From positions 3,280,230-3,344,229 of the forward strand of contig CP085689.1 in the NCBI GenBank assembly GCA_020683205.1: DNA of 64,000 nucleotides. Reading direction: 5' to 3'. Shown one piece after another: positions 44,986 to 56,100 of the stretch (positions are counted from its first letter, which is position 1; each line of letters opens with the position of its first letter). A program made the translations under genes and the position numbers. This DNA is from Lentisphaerae bacterium WC36 (GTDB taxonomy: Bacteria; Verrucomicrobiota; Lentisphaeria; Victivallales; SZUA-371). The notes under the pieces were generated by a model, which had not been told where the DNA came from, ran no database searches, and was given only the letters and a program-made list of their open reading frames with translations.

Positions 44986-46335
44986 ATGAGTGAAAACAAT
45001 AATAATAAATATGGTGCGGGGGTTTGTTCATTTTGCGGACGAAGCGCAGATGAAGTTTCTGGACAGTTAATTACCAGTCCAAATGGAGCATCAATTTGTC
45101 AGCATTGCGTAGAGATTTGTGGAGATATTTATGGACAAAACAACGCAGTTGAAGAGGAAAAACACAACGAAGCGTTGACGGCAATTGCGGAAATGGAAGT
45201 GCCAACCCCTAAGGAATTGCATGCACATTTAGATAATTATGTAATTGGTCAAGAGCATGCGAAGAAAGTTTTATCAGTGGCAGTTCACAACCATTACAAA
45301 CGTTTGCAGTTTTTGCATAATCGTGAAGAGCGTCGCTCAGCGATGCTTAATGGAGAGGACGCAATTGAGCAAGATGATTTCGCTGATATTGAATTAGATA
45401 AAAGCAATGTGTTGTTTATTGGACCAACTGGTTCGGGAAAAACATTATTGGCGCAGACATTGGCTAAGTCACTGCACGTGCCATTTTGTATTTGTGATGC
45501 GACAACTGTGACTGAAGCTGGTTATGTTGGTGAAGATGTTGAAAATATTATTTTGCGCTTGGTTCAAGCTGCTAATTATGATATTGAATCGGCTCAACTT
45601 GGTATTATTTATATTGATGAAATTGATAAAGTGGCACGCCGTACTGAAAATGTTTCAGTAACACGTGATGTCTCCGGTGAAGGAGTTCAGCAGGCGTTGT
45701 TGAAAATTTTAGAAGGTACGGTTGCTAATATTCCTCCAAAAGGCGGACGTAAGCACCCTCAACAAGAATATTTACAAATTGATACTTCAAATATTTTATT
45801 TATTTGTGGTGGAGCATTTGTTGGCTTAGAAAAAATTATTAGCCGCCGTAGTGGGCAACAAGTTGTTGGTTTTGATAATATTAAGAAAAATAGTGAAGTT
45901 GCTGCCAAAAAGGATGCTGAAAGTGATGAAGTTTTAGCACAATGTCAGGCTGAAGATTTAATCAAGTTTGGCTTAATTCCTGAATTTATCGGCCGTTTAC
46001 CAGTCTTTTCATTTTTAAATAAATTGCAAAAAGATGATTTGAAACGTATCCTCCTAGAGCCTAAAAATTCATTGGTTCAACAATATAAGAAATTGTTAGA
46101 AATTGATGGGGTAGAATTAGAATTTACAGAAGATGCGATTGATGAATTAGCTGAAAAAGCAGTTTCAAAAGGAACTGGAGCACGTGGACTTCGCTCAATT
46201 TTAGAACAGTTAATGCTTGAAATTATGTACACCGTTCCGTCTGATAGAGATGTTACCAAATGTACAATAAATGGCGCAGTTGTTAAAGACGAAGCTGAAC
46301 CAAAGGTTGTTCGCAAAAAGTCAAAGAAAAAATAA
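44986..46335 (+). CDS. clpX: ATP-dependent Clp protease ATP-binding subunit ClpX
   Basis: The 449-residue AAA+ unfoldase opens with the C4 zinc finger [11 protein letters not shown] ... CQHCVEIC. It contains GPTGSGKT (Walker A), IIYIDEIDK (Walker B), the pore loop YVGEDVE and the C-terminal arginine and sensor-2 region ([12 protein letters not shown]). An insert with [19 protein letters not shown]-like acidic residues lies before Walker A. It delivers substrates to ClpP. Confidence 0.97.
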   Translation: MSENNNNKYGAGVCSFCGRSADEVSGQLITSPNGASICQHCVEICGDIYGQNNAVEEEKHNEALTAIAEMEVPTPKELHAHLDNYVIGQEHAKKVLSVAVHNHYKRLQFLHNREERRSAMLNGEDAIEQDDFADIELDKSNVLFIGPTGSGKTLLAQTLAKSLHVPFCICDATTVTEAGYVGEDVENIILRLVQAANYDIESAQLGIIYIDEIDKVARRTENVSVTRDVSGEGVQQALLKILEGTVANIPPKGGRKHPQQEYLQIDTSNILFICGGAFVGLEKIISRRSGQQVVGFDNIKKNSEVAAKKDAESDEVLAQCQAEDLIKFGLIPEFIGRLPVFSFLNKLQKDDLKRILLEPKNSLVQQYKKLLEIDGVELEFTEDAIDELAEKAVSKGTGARGLRSILEQLMLEIMYTVPSDRDVTKCTINGAVVKDEAEPKVVRKKSKKK

Positions 46336-46370
46336 TCTTAAGAGTTAAGATATTTTTTGAAAAATATTGA

Positions 46371-46406
46371 AAAAAAAGCGAGTATTGAGCTACTCGCTTT
46401 TTTTTT
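46371..46406. terminator. Bidirectional terminator between clpX and gadB
   Basis: GCGAGTA (46378-46384) and TACTCGC (46391-46397) are flanked by A7 and T9. Confidence 0.9.
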
Positions 46407-46452
46407 ATGTTTCTAGAGATGCACTTCTTGATGTAAAAAATATAATTATGTT

Positions 46453-47838
46453 TTAACAAATATTGGTAGTCGTGGACGGTGTGGCAGATTCGATTGAGGA
46501 ATTTTGTTCTAACTCAAGTAATACTTTATTTACATCTTCAATAAAATTTTCAGCCATATCAAGAGTAAAACGTTCTCGGCAAACAATTCTCAAAACTGCG
46601 ATATGCTCTGCTTTTGGGGGGAGGGTATAAGCTGGGACGACCCATCCGTATTCATGTAGTAGCTTAGATATTTGAAAAACATTGTATTTGTTGTCATTAA
46701 GTAAACAAACAGCAGTAACAGGTAAATAATTACAGTCGGTTAAAATTTTAAATTTGCCTGTTTCTAAAAGTTTAGCCTCAACGTAGCGTGCCACTTTAAG
46801 AATATTATTAATGATGTTATGATAGCCAGTTTTGCCAAGGCGTAAAAAATTATAGTATTGCGCAATTACTAAAGAGCTTGGTTTTGAGAAATTTAAGCTA
46901 TAATTTGGCATACTGCCTCCTAAATAATTTATGTGGAAAATTAGTTCTTCTGGGATAACTTCTTTGTTTTTAAACAATACTGTTCCCATTCCGACATAAA
47001 CTAAGCCAAATTTATGGTTTGAAATATTAATGGACTTAACTTGCTCCAATCTGAAATCCCATTTTAGGTCTGGAAAGGCAAATGGGGCAACAAATCCACC
47101 ACTTGCCGCATCAACATGAATTGGAATATCTAAATTTTGTTCTTTTTTTAGTTTAAGCAAATACTTGTTAATACTTGTAAAATCATCAATTTGTCCTGTA
47201 AAAGTTGTTCCTAAAACTGCTCCAACGGCAATAGTGTTTTCGTCGACATAGTCAATAATGTCTTTGCCATTTATAGTGTATTTATCTTCTGTCATTGGAA
47301 TAACACGCATTTCGACATCAAAATATAACGCAAATTTTTCCCAACAAGAATGAACATCTGCGCCAAAAACTATATTAGGTCTTGAAAAATCTTTGCCCTC
47401 AGCTTCACGGCGTTTGCGCCAGTTCCATTTATGAACCAAAAGCGCCAACATAATGGCTTCACTTGAACCAATTGTCGCAGTGCCTGCACTATCGTCGCTA
47501 TGACACATATTGCCCATCATGCGAATAACTCGATCATGAATAATACGAGTTTGTGGATATTCATCTTCGTCAATATAATTTTTATTCAATGATTCAATGA
47601 TGATTTTTTCGGCTTCATCTTCCATCCATGTAGTTACGAAAGATGCTAAGTTTAATGATGGGTTGCAGTCTAAATTTAATTCATCGTGGATAAAAAGATA
47701 GGTTGCCCTTGGGTCTAGTGATTCATCTGGTATTTTGTCTTTTGGAATTTCTTGAGTGACCCAGCGTCCAGAATAAGATTCTTCGGGCGGACGTTGAATT
47801 AATTCAGAACGGCGACTATCTTTTTTATTGTGATACAT
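46453..47838 (-). CDS. gadB: Glutamate decarboxylase
   Basis: The 461-residue group II PLP decarboxylase matches GadA/GadB over its full length. TATIGSSEAIMLALL, HVDAASGGFVAPF and SINISNHKFGLVYVGMG are visible, the last carrying the PLP Lys in NHKFG. It turns glutamate and a proton into GABA and CO2, a widespread acid-tolerance route in gut bacteria. The GadC antiporter that usually accompanies it is not in the window. SD GAGGAA precedes the ATG. It is convergent with clpX. Confidence 0.96.
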   Translation of the reverse strand: MYHNKKDSRRSELIQRPPEESYSGRWVTQEIPKDKIPDESLDPRATYLFIHDELNLDCNPSLNLASFVTTWMEDEAEKIIIESLNKNYIDEDEYPQTRIIHDRVIRMMGNMCHSDDSAGTATIGSSEAIMLALLVHKWNWRKRREAEGKDFSRPNIVFGADVHSCWEKFALYFDVEMRVIPMTEDKYTINGKDIIDYVDENTIAVGAVLGTTFTGQIDDFTSINKYLLKLKKEQNLDIPIHVDAASGGFVAPFAFPDLKWDFRLEQVKSINISNHKFGLVYVGMGTVLFKNKEVIPEELIFHINYLGGSMPNYSLNFSKPSSLVIAQYYNFLRLGKTGYHNIINNILKVARYVEAKLLETGKFKILTDCNYLPVTAVCLLNDNKYNVFQISKLLHEYGWVVPAYTLPPKAEHIAVLRIVCRERFTLDMAENFIEDVNKVLLELEQNSSIESATPSTTTNIC

Positions 47839-48053
47839 TTTATTCCTCGTTAGTTGATGGCATTTTTTTATAGAATATATGCATGGAAATTAATTCTTTT
47901 TATAAAATTATAGGTGGTGAAAACTGTTATATAAAGAGTTTATTCTTAAATATTTAATTTTTTTGACAATAAAAATTTTATAATTACGTTTTTTGTATTA
48001 ATGTAAAGAAGGTTAATTTTTATTTAAATTACAAGAGAGAAAAAGAGAAAGTT

Positions 48054-50176
48054 ATGAAAAAAAATTTATATTTTTGTTGTTGGTTTTGACATTTTTGTTT
48101 ATAAATATGTCATTTGGAGCAGAAATTAACAAACTTAAAAATGCTTCTGTTGAGTTTAAAGATAATGTTTTAACGTTGTCTACAGGTAAAGTTGTTCGTA
48201 AACTTAAAGTCACTAACGCAGGGTTAAAAACATTTTTCATTGGATTAATCAATAAAGATAAATCTATTAGAGAAGTTGTTAGTTTAACTCCTAATGATTT
48301 GTCAGGTTCTGATTTTACTGTTAACGCTACTTATTGGTCAAAAGCATATAGTAGTAGTTTTCGAGAATCTTTAAAAAATAATTTCACAGCGAAATTATTG
48401 GATATTAAAACTTCAATTGATGATGATAACCATTTCACCACACCACACTTTAAAACGGTAGTAGAATTTGAATATAGTAAAAGTTTTATTCTTCGCTACA
48501 CTGCTTGGACATATCCAAATGCGACGGGATTTCGTTCTCAAATTTCAGTTAAAGGTATGGCTGTAAGTTTAAAAAAAGAGATAAATCCTATCAGTTACTG
48601 TGATGCTGTGACATTACCAAAATCATTTGATAATTTTACAAAAATTGGATATTACTCAGATACACAAAATCGTAATAGTATTGAAGAGGAAATTGTTTAC
48701 AAAACAAAAAATATTAATGATAAAAAATATGCCAATTTAATTATTGCTGATAATAATAAAGATCTTGGATTGATGCTAGTTAAAGAGAATAGTGGCTGTG
48801 TTAATACACCAAAGGTAAAAATAAAATTTGGAAAGTTTTTACTTATAAATAATGATTTGTTAGTAAATGAAGGATTAGGTTGGAGGGCTAAAGATTTATG
48901 TTTACAGCATAAAGAGTTTCGTAAATGTTTTGCATCATGGTTAATTGTTTACCAAAAAGAGTGTGAGGCTAATAATTTAGATGATAGTCGCCAGTTGGCT
49001 CTTAAAGAATTTGATCGTTCGCGCTATGTTGTTAATAAAAAACTAGATATGTATATTTTAGCGAATAGTTGGGGTTCAGGAAATACATATGATCAGAGTA
49101 AATATGCAAGTCGTGAGGAAAATATTCTTAAGGAAATAATTTCGCAGGCTGATTTAGGGATCGACGTTCAGCAAATTGATGATGGTTGGCAAGGCTGGGG
49201 ATATAAAAATTGGCGCACCGTTCCTCAAATTGTTAACAAGGGGCGTAAAGAACCTAAAAAAACTTATGATATGTATCCACAGGGATGGAAAAATGTTAAA
49301 GCTTTAGCAAAGGAAAAGAATATGCGATTAGGTTTGTGGGCGTCAAATGCGATTGATGGAGACAGCTTATTTTATAATTATCAAAAAGGAGGATTCAATT
49401 ATTATAAAATTGACTTTGCTTATTTAAGCACAATGCCAAAATTGCGTGCACTAGAAAATAAAATTCGCACTTTTATTACAAAAGCAAACCACAATGTGCG
49501 AGTTAATTGGGACGTAACAGAAAAAAATCCTCGTATGGGGTATTTCTTTGGACGTGAATATGGCAATATTTTCTTAGCAAACCGTAAACCAAATACACCA
49601 GAGAGTGTTGTTTATAAGCCATTTTTAGTTTTGCGTGATGCATGGCAAATTAGTGAAAATCTAAACCTTAATAAATTTCAAGTAACAGTGCAAAATGGAC
49701 TTGATACTAACAAAAAAGAAAGCGATGCATATTTATATAAACAAGATTACTTGACGGCAATTGCTTTAATGAGTTCGCCTTTATTTTTCCACTTAACACA
49801 AAAATATGATGATGAACAACGTGATGCGGTTCGAGCTTTATTAAAAAAATATAAGGGAATTCGTAGTAATCTTTATGATTGCTATACTTTTCCAATTGGT
49901 AATAAGCCAGATAATAAATCATATGTTGGTTTTCAGGCTGTTGATGTAAAAAACAACTATAAGACAGGCTATTTATTGATTTTTAGAGAAAGACTAAATC
50001 AAGAATCAAAAAAGAAAATTCAATTAAAATTTAATGGTAATAAAGAGCAAGAATACCATTTTGTAAATCTAATGATGGGAAGCTCTTTTAGTGCAAAATC
50101 TGATAGTGCAAATTGTATTGAATTCTCTATTGCTAATGGAGGTCAGTATTTATTTTTGAGTTATCAAAAAAAGTAA
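48054..50176 (+). pseudogene. Alpha-galactosidase-like glycoside hydrolase (GH36/GH27 type), start out of frame at an A8 run
   Basis: The main frame (from about 48074, 700 residues) has the melibiase core: ADLGIDVQQIDDGWQGWG, MRLGLWASNA and the nucleophile region FNYYKIDFAYLS, then FFGREYGN. A typical Clostridial/PVC clan-D alpha-galactosidase reading is likely. The best start, ATG 48054 with a GAGAAA SD, is followed by A8 and hits TGA after 11 codons. With nine A it would read MKKKFIFLLLVLTFLF..., a textbook signal peptide, straight into the hydrolase. As read here, only a TTG start at 48074 or an internal ATG is available, leaving a damaged or absent export signal. Slippage (phase variation) or a base-call loss are both possible. 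Confidence 0.8.
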
Positions 50177-50205
50177 AACTAGAACTAAATAGTATAATAA
50201 CAATT

Positions 50206-50239
50206 AAAAGCCCTATTCAAAATTATGAATAGAGCTTTT
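50206..50239. terminator. Bidirectional terminator between the alpha-galactosidase and the 50244 gene
   Basis: AAAAGC-CCTATTCA and TGAATAG-AGCTTTT pair with one unpaired base, with A and T tracts on the outer sides. Confidence 0.7.
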
Positions 50240-50243
50240 AATG

Positions 50244-50657
50244 TTAATTTTTATCGGCAATTAAGACCGCGCCATTTTCTTTATATTGTGCAAAATCTTC
50301 GTTGAGTGATCTAATAGCAATATCTCCATTACTGTCCTCTTTATAATATTTTACAACTAAGGATGCATCACCTTTTCGTTCTCCCGTAATCTGACTGCCA
50401 ATAACGTTTTTCGCAATAAACTCCTTGAGCAGAGCGCAGTTTGCTTCATCCAATTCTCCAACGCCATGCAAAAAACCTGTGCGTGGACCGAGTTCGCCTT
50501 TTATATCCCTGTTAACACAGCTAACTGTCACCATTCCATTTTCAGAAATATTAACAATATGGCAAGGTAGGTCAGAAATATTCTTGGTCATCATTACTTT
50601 ACAGTGTAATAGGAGAGCCACAAATATAAAGATCGCAAATGTAACAAGGTATTTCAT
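50244..50657 (-). CDS. Small exported protein, possibly a degenerate SNase-like fold
   Basis: The ATG at 50657 (MKYLVTFAIFIF, 137 residues) is preferred because AAGGTGA stands at the right distance; a GTG three codons earlier overlaps the SD. A hydrophobic N-terminus ending LLLHC could be a signal anchor or a weak lipobox. The body (VNISENGMVTVSC, LLKEFIAKNVIG, then IRSLNEDFAQYKENGAVL) resembles the strand-helix order of staphylococcal-nuclease-like proteins, but the catalytic arginines are not evident. The family is therefore unsure. Confidence 0.55.
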   Translation of the reverse strand: MKYLVTFAIFIFVALLLHCKVMMTKNISDLPCHIVNISENGMVTVSCVNRDIKGELGPRTGFLHGVGELDEANCALLKEFIAKNVIGSQITGERKGDASLVVKYYKEDSNGDIAIRSLNEDFAQYKENGAVLIADKN

Positions 50658-50892
50658 TTGCTTCACCTTTAAGATTGTTTTTTTTTGTAATAATATTTTA
50701 AGTTAAGAAATTTAAAAATACAAGAAAAAATTAATAATATTAATACTTTTTTAGTAAAAATTGCCATTTTACATAAATGTTTTGCTAAATTATAGGTATT
50801 TATTCGGTAAATTAAATTAAAATACATTAAGAAAAGTGTTACTACATTTTGATAATAAAGCTGTTGCAAAAGTAAACTGTAAGAATAAAAAA

Positions 50893-50969
50893 TGGCAGGA
50901 GCGGTGAGGCTCGAACTCACGACCTGCGGTTTTGGAGACCGCTGCTCTAGCCAACTGAGCTACACTCCT
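50893..50969 (-). tRNA. tRNA-Trp (anticodon CCA)
   Basis: A 77-nt cloverleaf on the minus strand starts AGGAGTG and pairs with CGCTCCT. It has TAGCTCAGTTGG in the D arm, an anticodon loop CTCCAAA, a GTTCGAGCC T arm, and the encoded CCA end. Confidence 0.97.
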
Positions 50970-51480
50970 GCATGGTAATTATAGTTAATTACTGTGAGCT
51001 ATTTACTATAGCTTGAAAAGTTGTTTTTGCAAGGATAATTACGCTCAAAAAGGCAAAATATTATAAGTAATAAACAAATGGAAGAAATGGTTTTAATTGT
51101 AAATGTATTATAGTAAAACGGTTGCTATAGGAAAAGAACTTCAAGGCGAGGTGGCTTTAAATAATAATGTTGGTATGAAATTTAAATAAACTAAAGAGCC
51201 GGGAGCAGCTATGGATTTCAACTTTTAAGCACTGAAAGAATGCCCAATTTACGGCTTTAATACGCAAAGAGTATTAACCGCATTTCTCAAAACCTAAAAA
51301 TATTCCAACTACTACAAAAACAAAACTTGAAATAAAAGCTAAGATAAATTAGCTTGAAAAGAGGGAGGGATGGTAGTTAAGCTTATGAATTTATTAAAGA
51401 TTATAGTGTTGTAAAGGAATTTTTACTAATAATTATATTTAATTTTTAAAAATATAGCCTGTTTATAATGCCCTGATTGT
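50970..51480. other. Stretch of decayed sequence between tRNA-Trp and the Fic remnant
   Basis: No intact gene is supported. Short open pieces (for example 51102-51188, with GKELQGEVALNNN) are broken by stops and look like remnants. One hairpin, TTAATAC / GTATTAA at 51258-51277, is visible. The stretch is probably eroded accessory DNA beside a tRNA. Confidence 0.45.
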
Positions 51481-51499
51481 TAATATGTTATGTTTTTTT

Positions 51500-52342
51500 A
51501 AGGTGGAATTTTATTTTTATAAAAAATATTACTATTGATTTGCTTTTTAAAGGTTTATCTTTAAGTAAGAATGGTTCTTTAAAACCAGGTTTTTATTGAA
51601 CTGTGGATGTAAGTATTTCCAAATCAATTCATCAGCCTCCGCCTCACTACCTTGTGGAAGATTATATGAATGAATTGTATAGCTTTATCAATAGTGAAAA
51701 TGATGAAGAAAAGTATCATCTGATAAAAATAGCACAAGCTCATCATCGTTTTGCATGGATTCACCCTTTTCAAGACGGAAATGGCAGAACTGTCAGAGCT
51801 TTAACTTATGCTATGCTTATAAAATATGGTTTTCAAGTTGATTTGGCAGGGCGTCTTCTTAACCCGACTGCTATATTTTGTAGTAATAGAGCCCTTTATT
51901 ATAGAGCATTGTCGTGGGCTGACACAAATGAAAAAGAAAAAATGTTGGCCTGGTGTGAATATGTTTTTAAAGGCTTAAGTCATGAAATTGAAAAAGTTGA
52001 TAAACTTTTAGATTATGACTATCTTTCTAGTAATATTTTAATGAAGTCTTACATGATGCGAAAGAGCGAAAAATAATATATGAAAGAGAGTTTAAAATTT
52101 GTAGTTATATGGTTCAAAAAAATCAGTGCAAAATTCAACCGAAAGACTTGAGAGATGTATTAAAAATGGATTCTGCTCCTATGCGATCAAAAATTTTAAA
52201 ATCAATGAAAGATTATAATTTATTGATGAAATGTGATAATTTTGGACTGAAAAAAACGGAATATATTCTTTGTTTGAAGCCAATAATGACTTGTATTATA
52301 AAGCAACTTAGGGACTTAGATTTTATAGATAAAAATATTTAA
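51500..52342 (+). pseudogene. Decayed Fic (AMPylation-domain) protein gene
   Basis: The core 51603-52076 encodes the Fic motif HPFQDGNGRTVR (about residues 54-65 of that piece) preceded by HQPPPHYLVEDYMNEL. In-frame upstream codons read KPGFY, then TGA at 51597-51599, then TVDVSIS; a CGA to TGA change would explain the stop. After residue 150 the frame ends early. A +1-type shift near 52053 restores DAKERKIIYEREFKI... and the winged-helix-like tail up to 52342 (KDLRDVLKMDSAPMRSKIL). No valid start remains upstream. Fic proteins transfer AMP to target hydroxyls and are often toxin-like or accessory genes. Here it is inactive. Confidence 0.8.
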
Positions 52343-52364
52343 ATTAACCTTTAATACCCCAACG

Positions 52365-52409
52365 TTAGTGGAGCGAGAATGGGCATGGCTAGTTCACCTT
52401 AGTGACACT
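52365..52409. repeat. Inverted repeat ACGTTAGTG ... CACTAACGT
   Basis: Nine-bp arms lie about 27 nt apart, just past the Fic remnant. They could be a hairpin or an old element end. Confidence 0.4.
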
Positions 52410-52509
52410 AACGTCTGCATTGACTTCTTCTACTATTTCAAATTATACCACCTAAAAAGAAATTCATTGTCGTTTGATTAACATTCACATTTTTTAACAA
52501 ATGCTCGTT

Positions 52510-52577
52510 CGGCTTCGCCGTTGAACCTTTTATCGGTTCTGCGAATAAATTCGTATTCTATTATGACTACGTCATAA
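52510..52577. repeat. Cluster of three short GC- and AT-type palindromes
   Basis: CGGC-TTC-GCCG (52510-52520), CGAAT-AA-ATTCG (52542-52553) and TTATGAC-TAC-GTCATAA (52561-52577) follow one another within 70 bp. The texture is REP- or attC-like, but no second array is seen in the window, so its nature is open. Confidence 0.45.
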
Positions 52578-52648
52578 GAATTCTGTAAAAATATTGATAA
52601 CTCTATATGAAGTTTTTAATTGAATTAAGTGAGTTGAATAAAAAAAAA

Positions 52649-52726
52649 TGGTCGGGGTAGCAGGATTCGAACCTGCGACCCTTTGGTCCCAAACCAAATG
52701 CGCTAGCCAGACTGCGCTATACCCCG
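52649..52726 (-). tRNA. tRNA-Pro (anticodon TGG), copy 1
   Basis: A 78-nt minus-strand cloverleaf with acceptor CGGGGTA/TACCCCG, D arm TAGCGCAGTCTGG, anticodon loop TTTGGGA, T arm GGTTCGAATCC and an encoded CCA. It is identical to the copies at 52759 and 52893. Confidence 0.97.
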
Positions 52727-52758
52727 ACTTGAGGTGAACTTCATAAAAGCTTGAAAAA

Positions 52759-52836
52759 TGGTCGGGGTAGCAGGATTCGAACCTGCGACCCTTTGGTCCC
52801 AAACCAAATGCGCTAGCCAGACTGCGCTATACCCCG
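52759..52836 (-). tRNA. tRNA-Pro (anticodon TGG), copy 2
   Basis: Identical to copy 1 over all 78 nt, with a 32-nt unrelated spacer on the left and 56 nt on the right. Confidence 0.97.
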
Positions 52837-52892
52837 GATCAAAATTTTATTCAGTTGTAATTGCCAAAAAATAACCATAATTAGAAAAAAAA

Positions 52893-52970
52893 TGGTCGGG
52901 GTAGCAGGATTCGAACCTGCGACCCTTTGGTCCCAAACCAAATGCGCTAGCCAGACTGCGCTATACCCCG
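52893..52970 (-). tRNA. tRNA-Pro (anticodon TGG), copy 3
   Basis: Identical to copies 1 and 2. On the minus strand this is the first of the three to be transcribed. Confidence 0.97.
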
Positions 52971-53109
52971 GTTCTTTAACAATTGAGCTATTAAGTTACT
53001 CTTTTTTTCAAATAAAGCAAGTGTTATTTATAGTTTTTTTCAAAAAAAAAAAAACTTATTTTTTCGCCGCAAATCAACCTTGCTGTAAAATTGTTTAAAA
53101 GTTTATGGT

Positions 53110-56100
53110 TCACCTAATAGTAGGCTTAAATTTTTTTAGTGAAATCTGTTTTGAAATACCAGAATGTAGCAACATTTTAATCATAGTTTTATTATTAGAT
53201 TGAACAACTTTTACTCCCTTTAATTTTTCAACTAGTTGAAAATTTCCTTTTAAAACTACTGAAATAATTTTGGATTTGCTATAGCCCCAGTTACTATCTC
53301 CCAAGCGAGTATGGTTTTTTTAACTGTAAATCAGGATAAGCTATTGCAACATCTAATTGATTTTTCTCGCTATTCTTCTTAATAATTAATGTACATTTAC
53401 TACTTATTGCTATAACATTACCTAGGTTTATCTTTGGCAAATCGCGCCATGCAGAAATTGCTAAGGCTTTATTTCTTGAATCATATACTGCTTGAACTGA
53501 GCTTGAATTGGTAATTATTTTTACTGACGCATTTTTTGCACTCATTTTTTTTGCAAATTCTGCCGTTTTTTCTGGAGTTGAATATGGCAAAATAATATAG
53601 CTATATCTTGCTTTATTTGGAGCTGTTCCATGGTTAAAATAAGCTGTTGCATAATTACCAGTGCTTTCTTTTTTACCGTTAGCATTTGGGGATTTTTGAT
53701 GTCCACGTTTGAAATATAGTCGTTGTTTATCAAAAATGTAATAACCATGCTCTGAATCAAATATTGATACGGCTGCATTTTTAATTTCAGGAACTAAGTT
53801 TGCACCACTATTGGTTTTGGTTGAAATTTTATTATTATTTAGATATATTGCATCGCTACCATGCAAATAATCTTGAAAAATTGTTGTTACGGTTTCACCA
53901 TCTTTAAGCTTGTTTTTTATATCAATTCCTAAACAAACAACCTTATCATTGAGAAAAAAATAGCTTTTTTTTGCTCTAAAACTTGCCAATCCTTGTGCTT
54001 TGCTACCATGAATATCAATTGCTGAAACTCCAAAACTTCCCAATTCAACTCCACCTGCATAAGTATGCGGAGCACGGTAACGTTTATAATCTTTTTTCTT
54101 AACTTTTTCCCAGTGATCCCATGCCACAGTAGTTGTTCCAGGCATAAAACGCCAATCCCAACCTGGTTCGCCGATATCGTATTTTAATTTTATAGCTCCA
54201 CTGCGTAGCAATGTATCACGGAAAAATAATAAAGTCCCGTAGCCAAGATAGGTAGAATAATTAAATGATTCAGCTTCATACTGGAATTTAGAGTGTAACT
54301 TTAAGACTCCCAGCCAGTTTTGATGACGTTGAATTGCTGCTGCGCCCCAGTTCATTGCTAAATGGCCTTGTTGTTCACTTGTTGCTGCTTGGACATTATT
54401 TTTTTCGGCTTCTTTGATAGCTAAATTATAGATATTTTTGTTTTTTACTAATGTTTTATTTGCTTTTTTGGTAAGTCTTTCGCATTGTAGTAAATATAAC
54501 CTTAAAGCTTCTCTGTCAATTTTTGATTTACGGTCAATGGTTCCTGCTAATGCCATATAAGCAAGCTTATCTCCTAAATTAGTTCCAGATCCCCCATAAC
54601 GCTTCGGGTCAAATCCTTTACCAGATAGCGTTGGAGGGTGCATTGTTAATTTATTATAAAAATCGTGTTTAAAGACTACTGAACGAATTAAGTTATGTGA
54701 ATAAGGATTTATTGCAAATTCTGTTTGAGATAGAATCCAAACTATTTTTGCTGAGATTTCAATGGCACTTTTTGCATAGTGGTCTAAAAATCCCAAATGA
54801 TGATATCCTGCTCCATCAGGCTTAAAGCCATCGGCAGCTCCAGGAGAATAACGAAAAACTATATTATTTAGCCAGCGAGTGAATTTTTTTAAATGAAAAA
54901 CTTTTTCGCGTTTGCTAGGAAACAGCAATGTATACATTGGGTAATCAAGCAATCTCATACGCATGTAGTCAATATCTTCACCTCGGTGATTACGTTCATA
55001 GCCTTTTCTTCCCGATAAGTAGTATGAATAATTTAAATACATACGGTTAAATGATAATCGTGATGCCATATTTTTGACGACAGCATTAGTTAATCGTTTG
55101 TGATTGTAGAGCACTTTTCTCATAGAAAATAATGATGAAACATAACGATCTCCACTGCCACTCCAACTGTCAGGCATTCCGCCGATGTACCAATGGTAGT
55201 CAAACATCATGATAAACATATTTTCAAGTTTGTTGCGTTGTTTAATGTCATTGCTTAACCAGTAAGCATTAGCAATATCATGTAGTAATATGGCAAAATC
55301 ATTTTCGGGAGATTGCCAACTACTATAATTAGGTATAATTGTAACATTAATCCCATTCATTGCCCAAGGAGTACGTGTTATTTTTAACTTTTTATAACGT
55401 TCAGAAATACTTTTAAATTTTTTAGCATCTAGTCCAGTCGCTTCTGAAACTGAAATGTTAGCATTTAACAATAAATCTAAACGCTGCTCTACTTTAGCGA
55501 TATCAGCCAAATCTTTTGTGTTTGGAGCAGGGAGCAGTGTGCTTTTTGGCATTTTAATACGTAATTTTTTGTCACTTCCATCGCTAGCTGTATCCATTCG
55601 AAAATCTTTAGATTTTTTTCCTCCTCCAAGTTTTGGGTTTTTGATGTAGGAAATACAGCCAATGTAAACATCTTTTGAGCCGTTTAAAGCAGTAATACGT
55701 AAATGTGTAGTTCCATTAATTAGTTCGTTTCTTGATTTATTCCACAAGTTATAGGTGTGAGTTAACGTTTTATAACGAAAGTCAGCTCTGAACTGAGTGT
55801 GGTTCCAGTAACGGCGTGAGGAAGTAAATTGATAGCTAAGTAAAGTGTTTTTCTTGTCGTTTAGAAATTCGATGCGGAATTTACGAACTTCACCTCCGTC
55901 GACAAGAAGTGCCAAAAAAAATTGTAGCATTCTAATTTTACCTAAGTTCATAGGTATGGTCAGTGAATCATTAACTTTACATTTCCATAAAATTGAGTCG
56001 ATATTATCATTGAAAATATATTTATTTGAAAGAACTAGTCTTGATTTAGTGGATGTCTTAAATTTTTTTAAGTCACGGTTTGAAAATTTCTGCCAATTTT

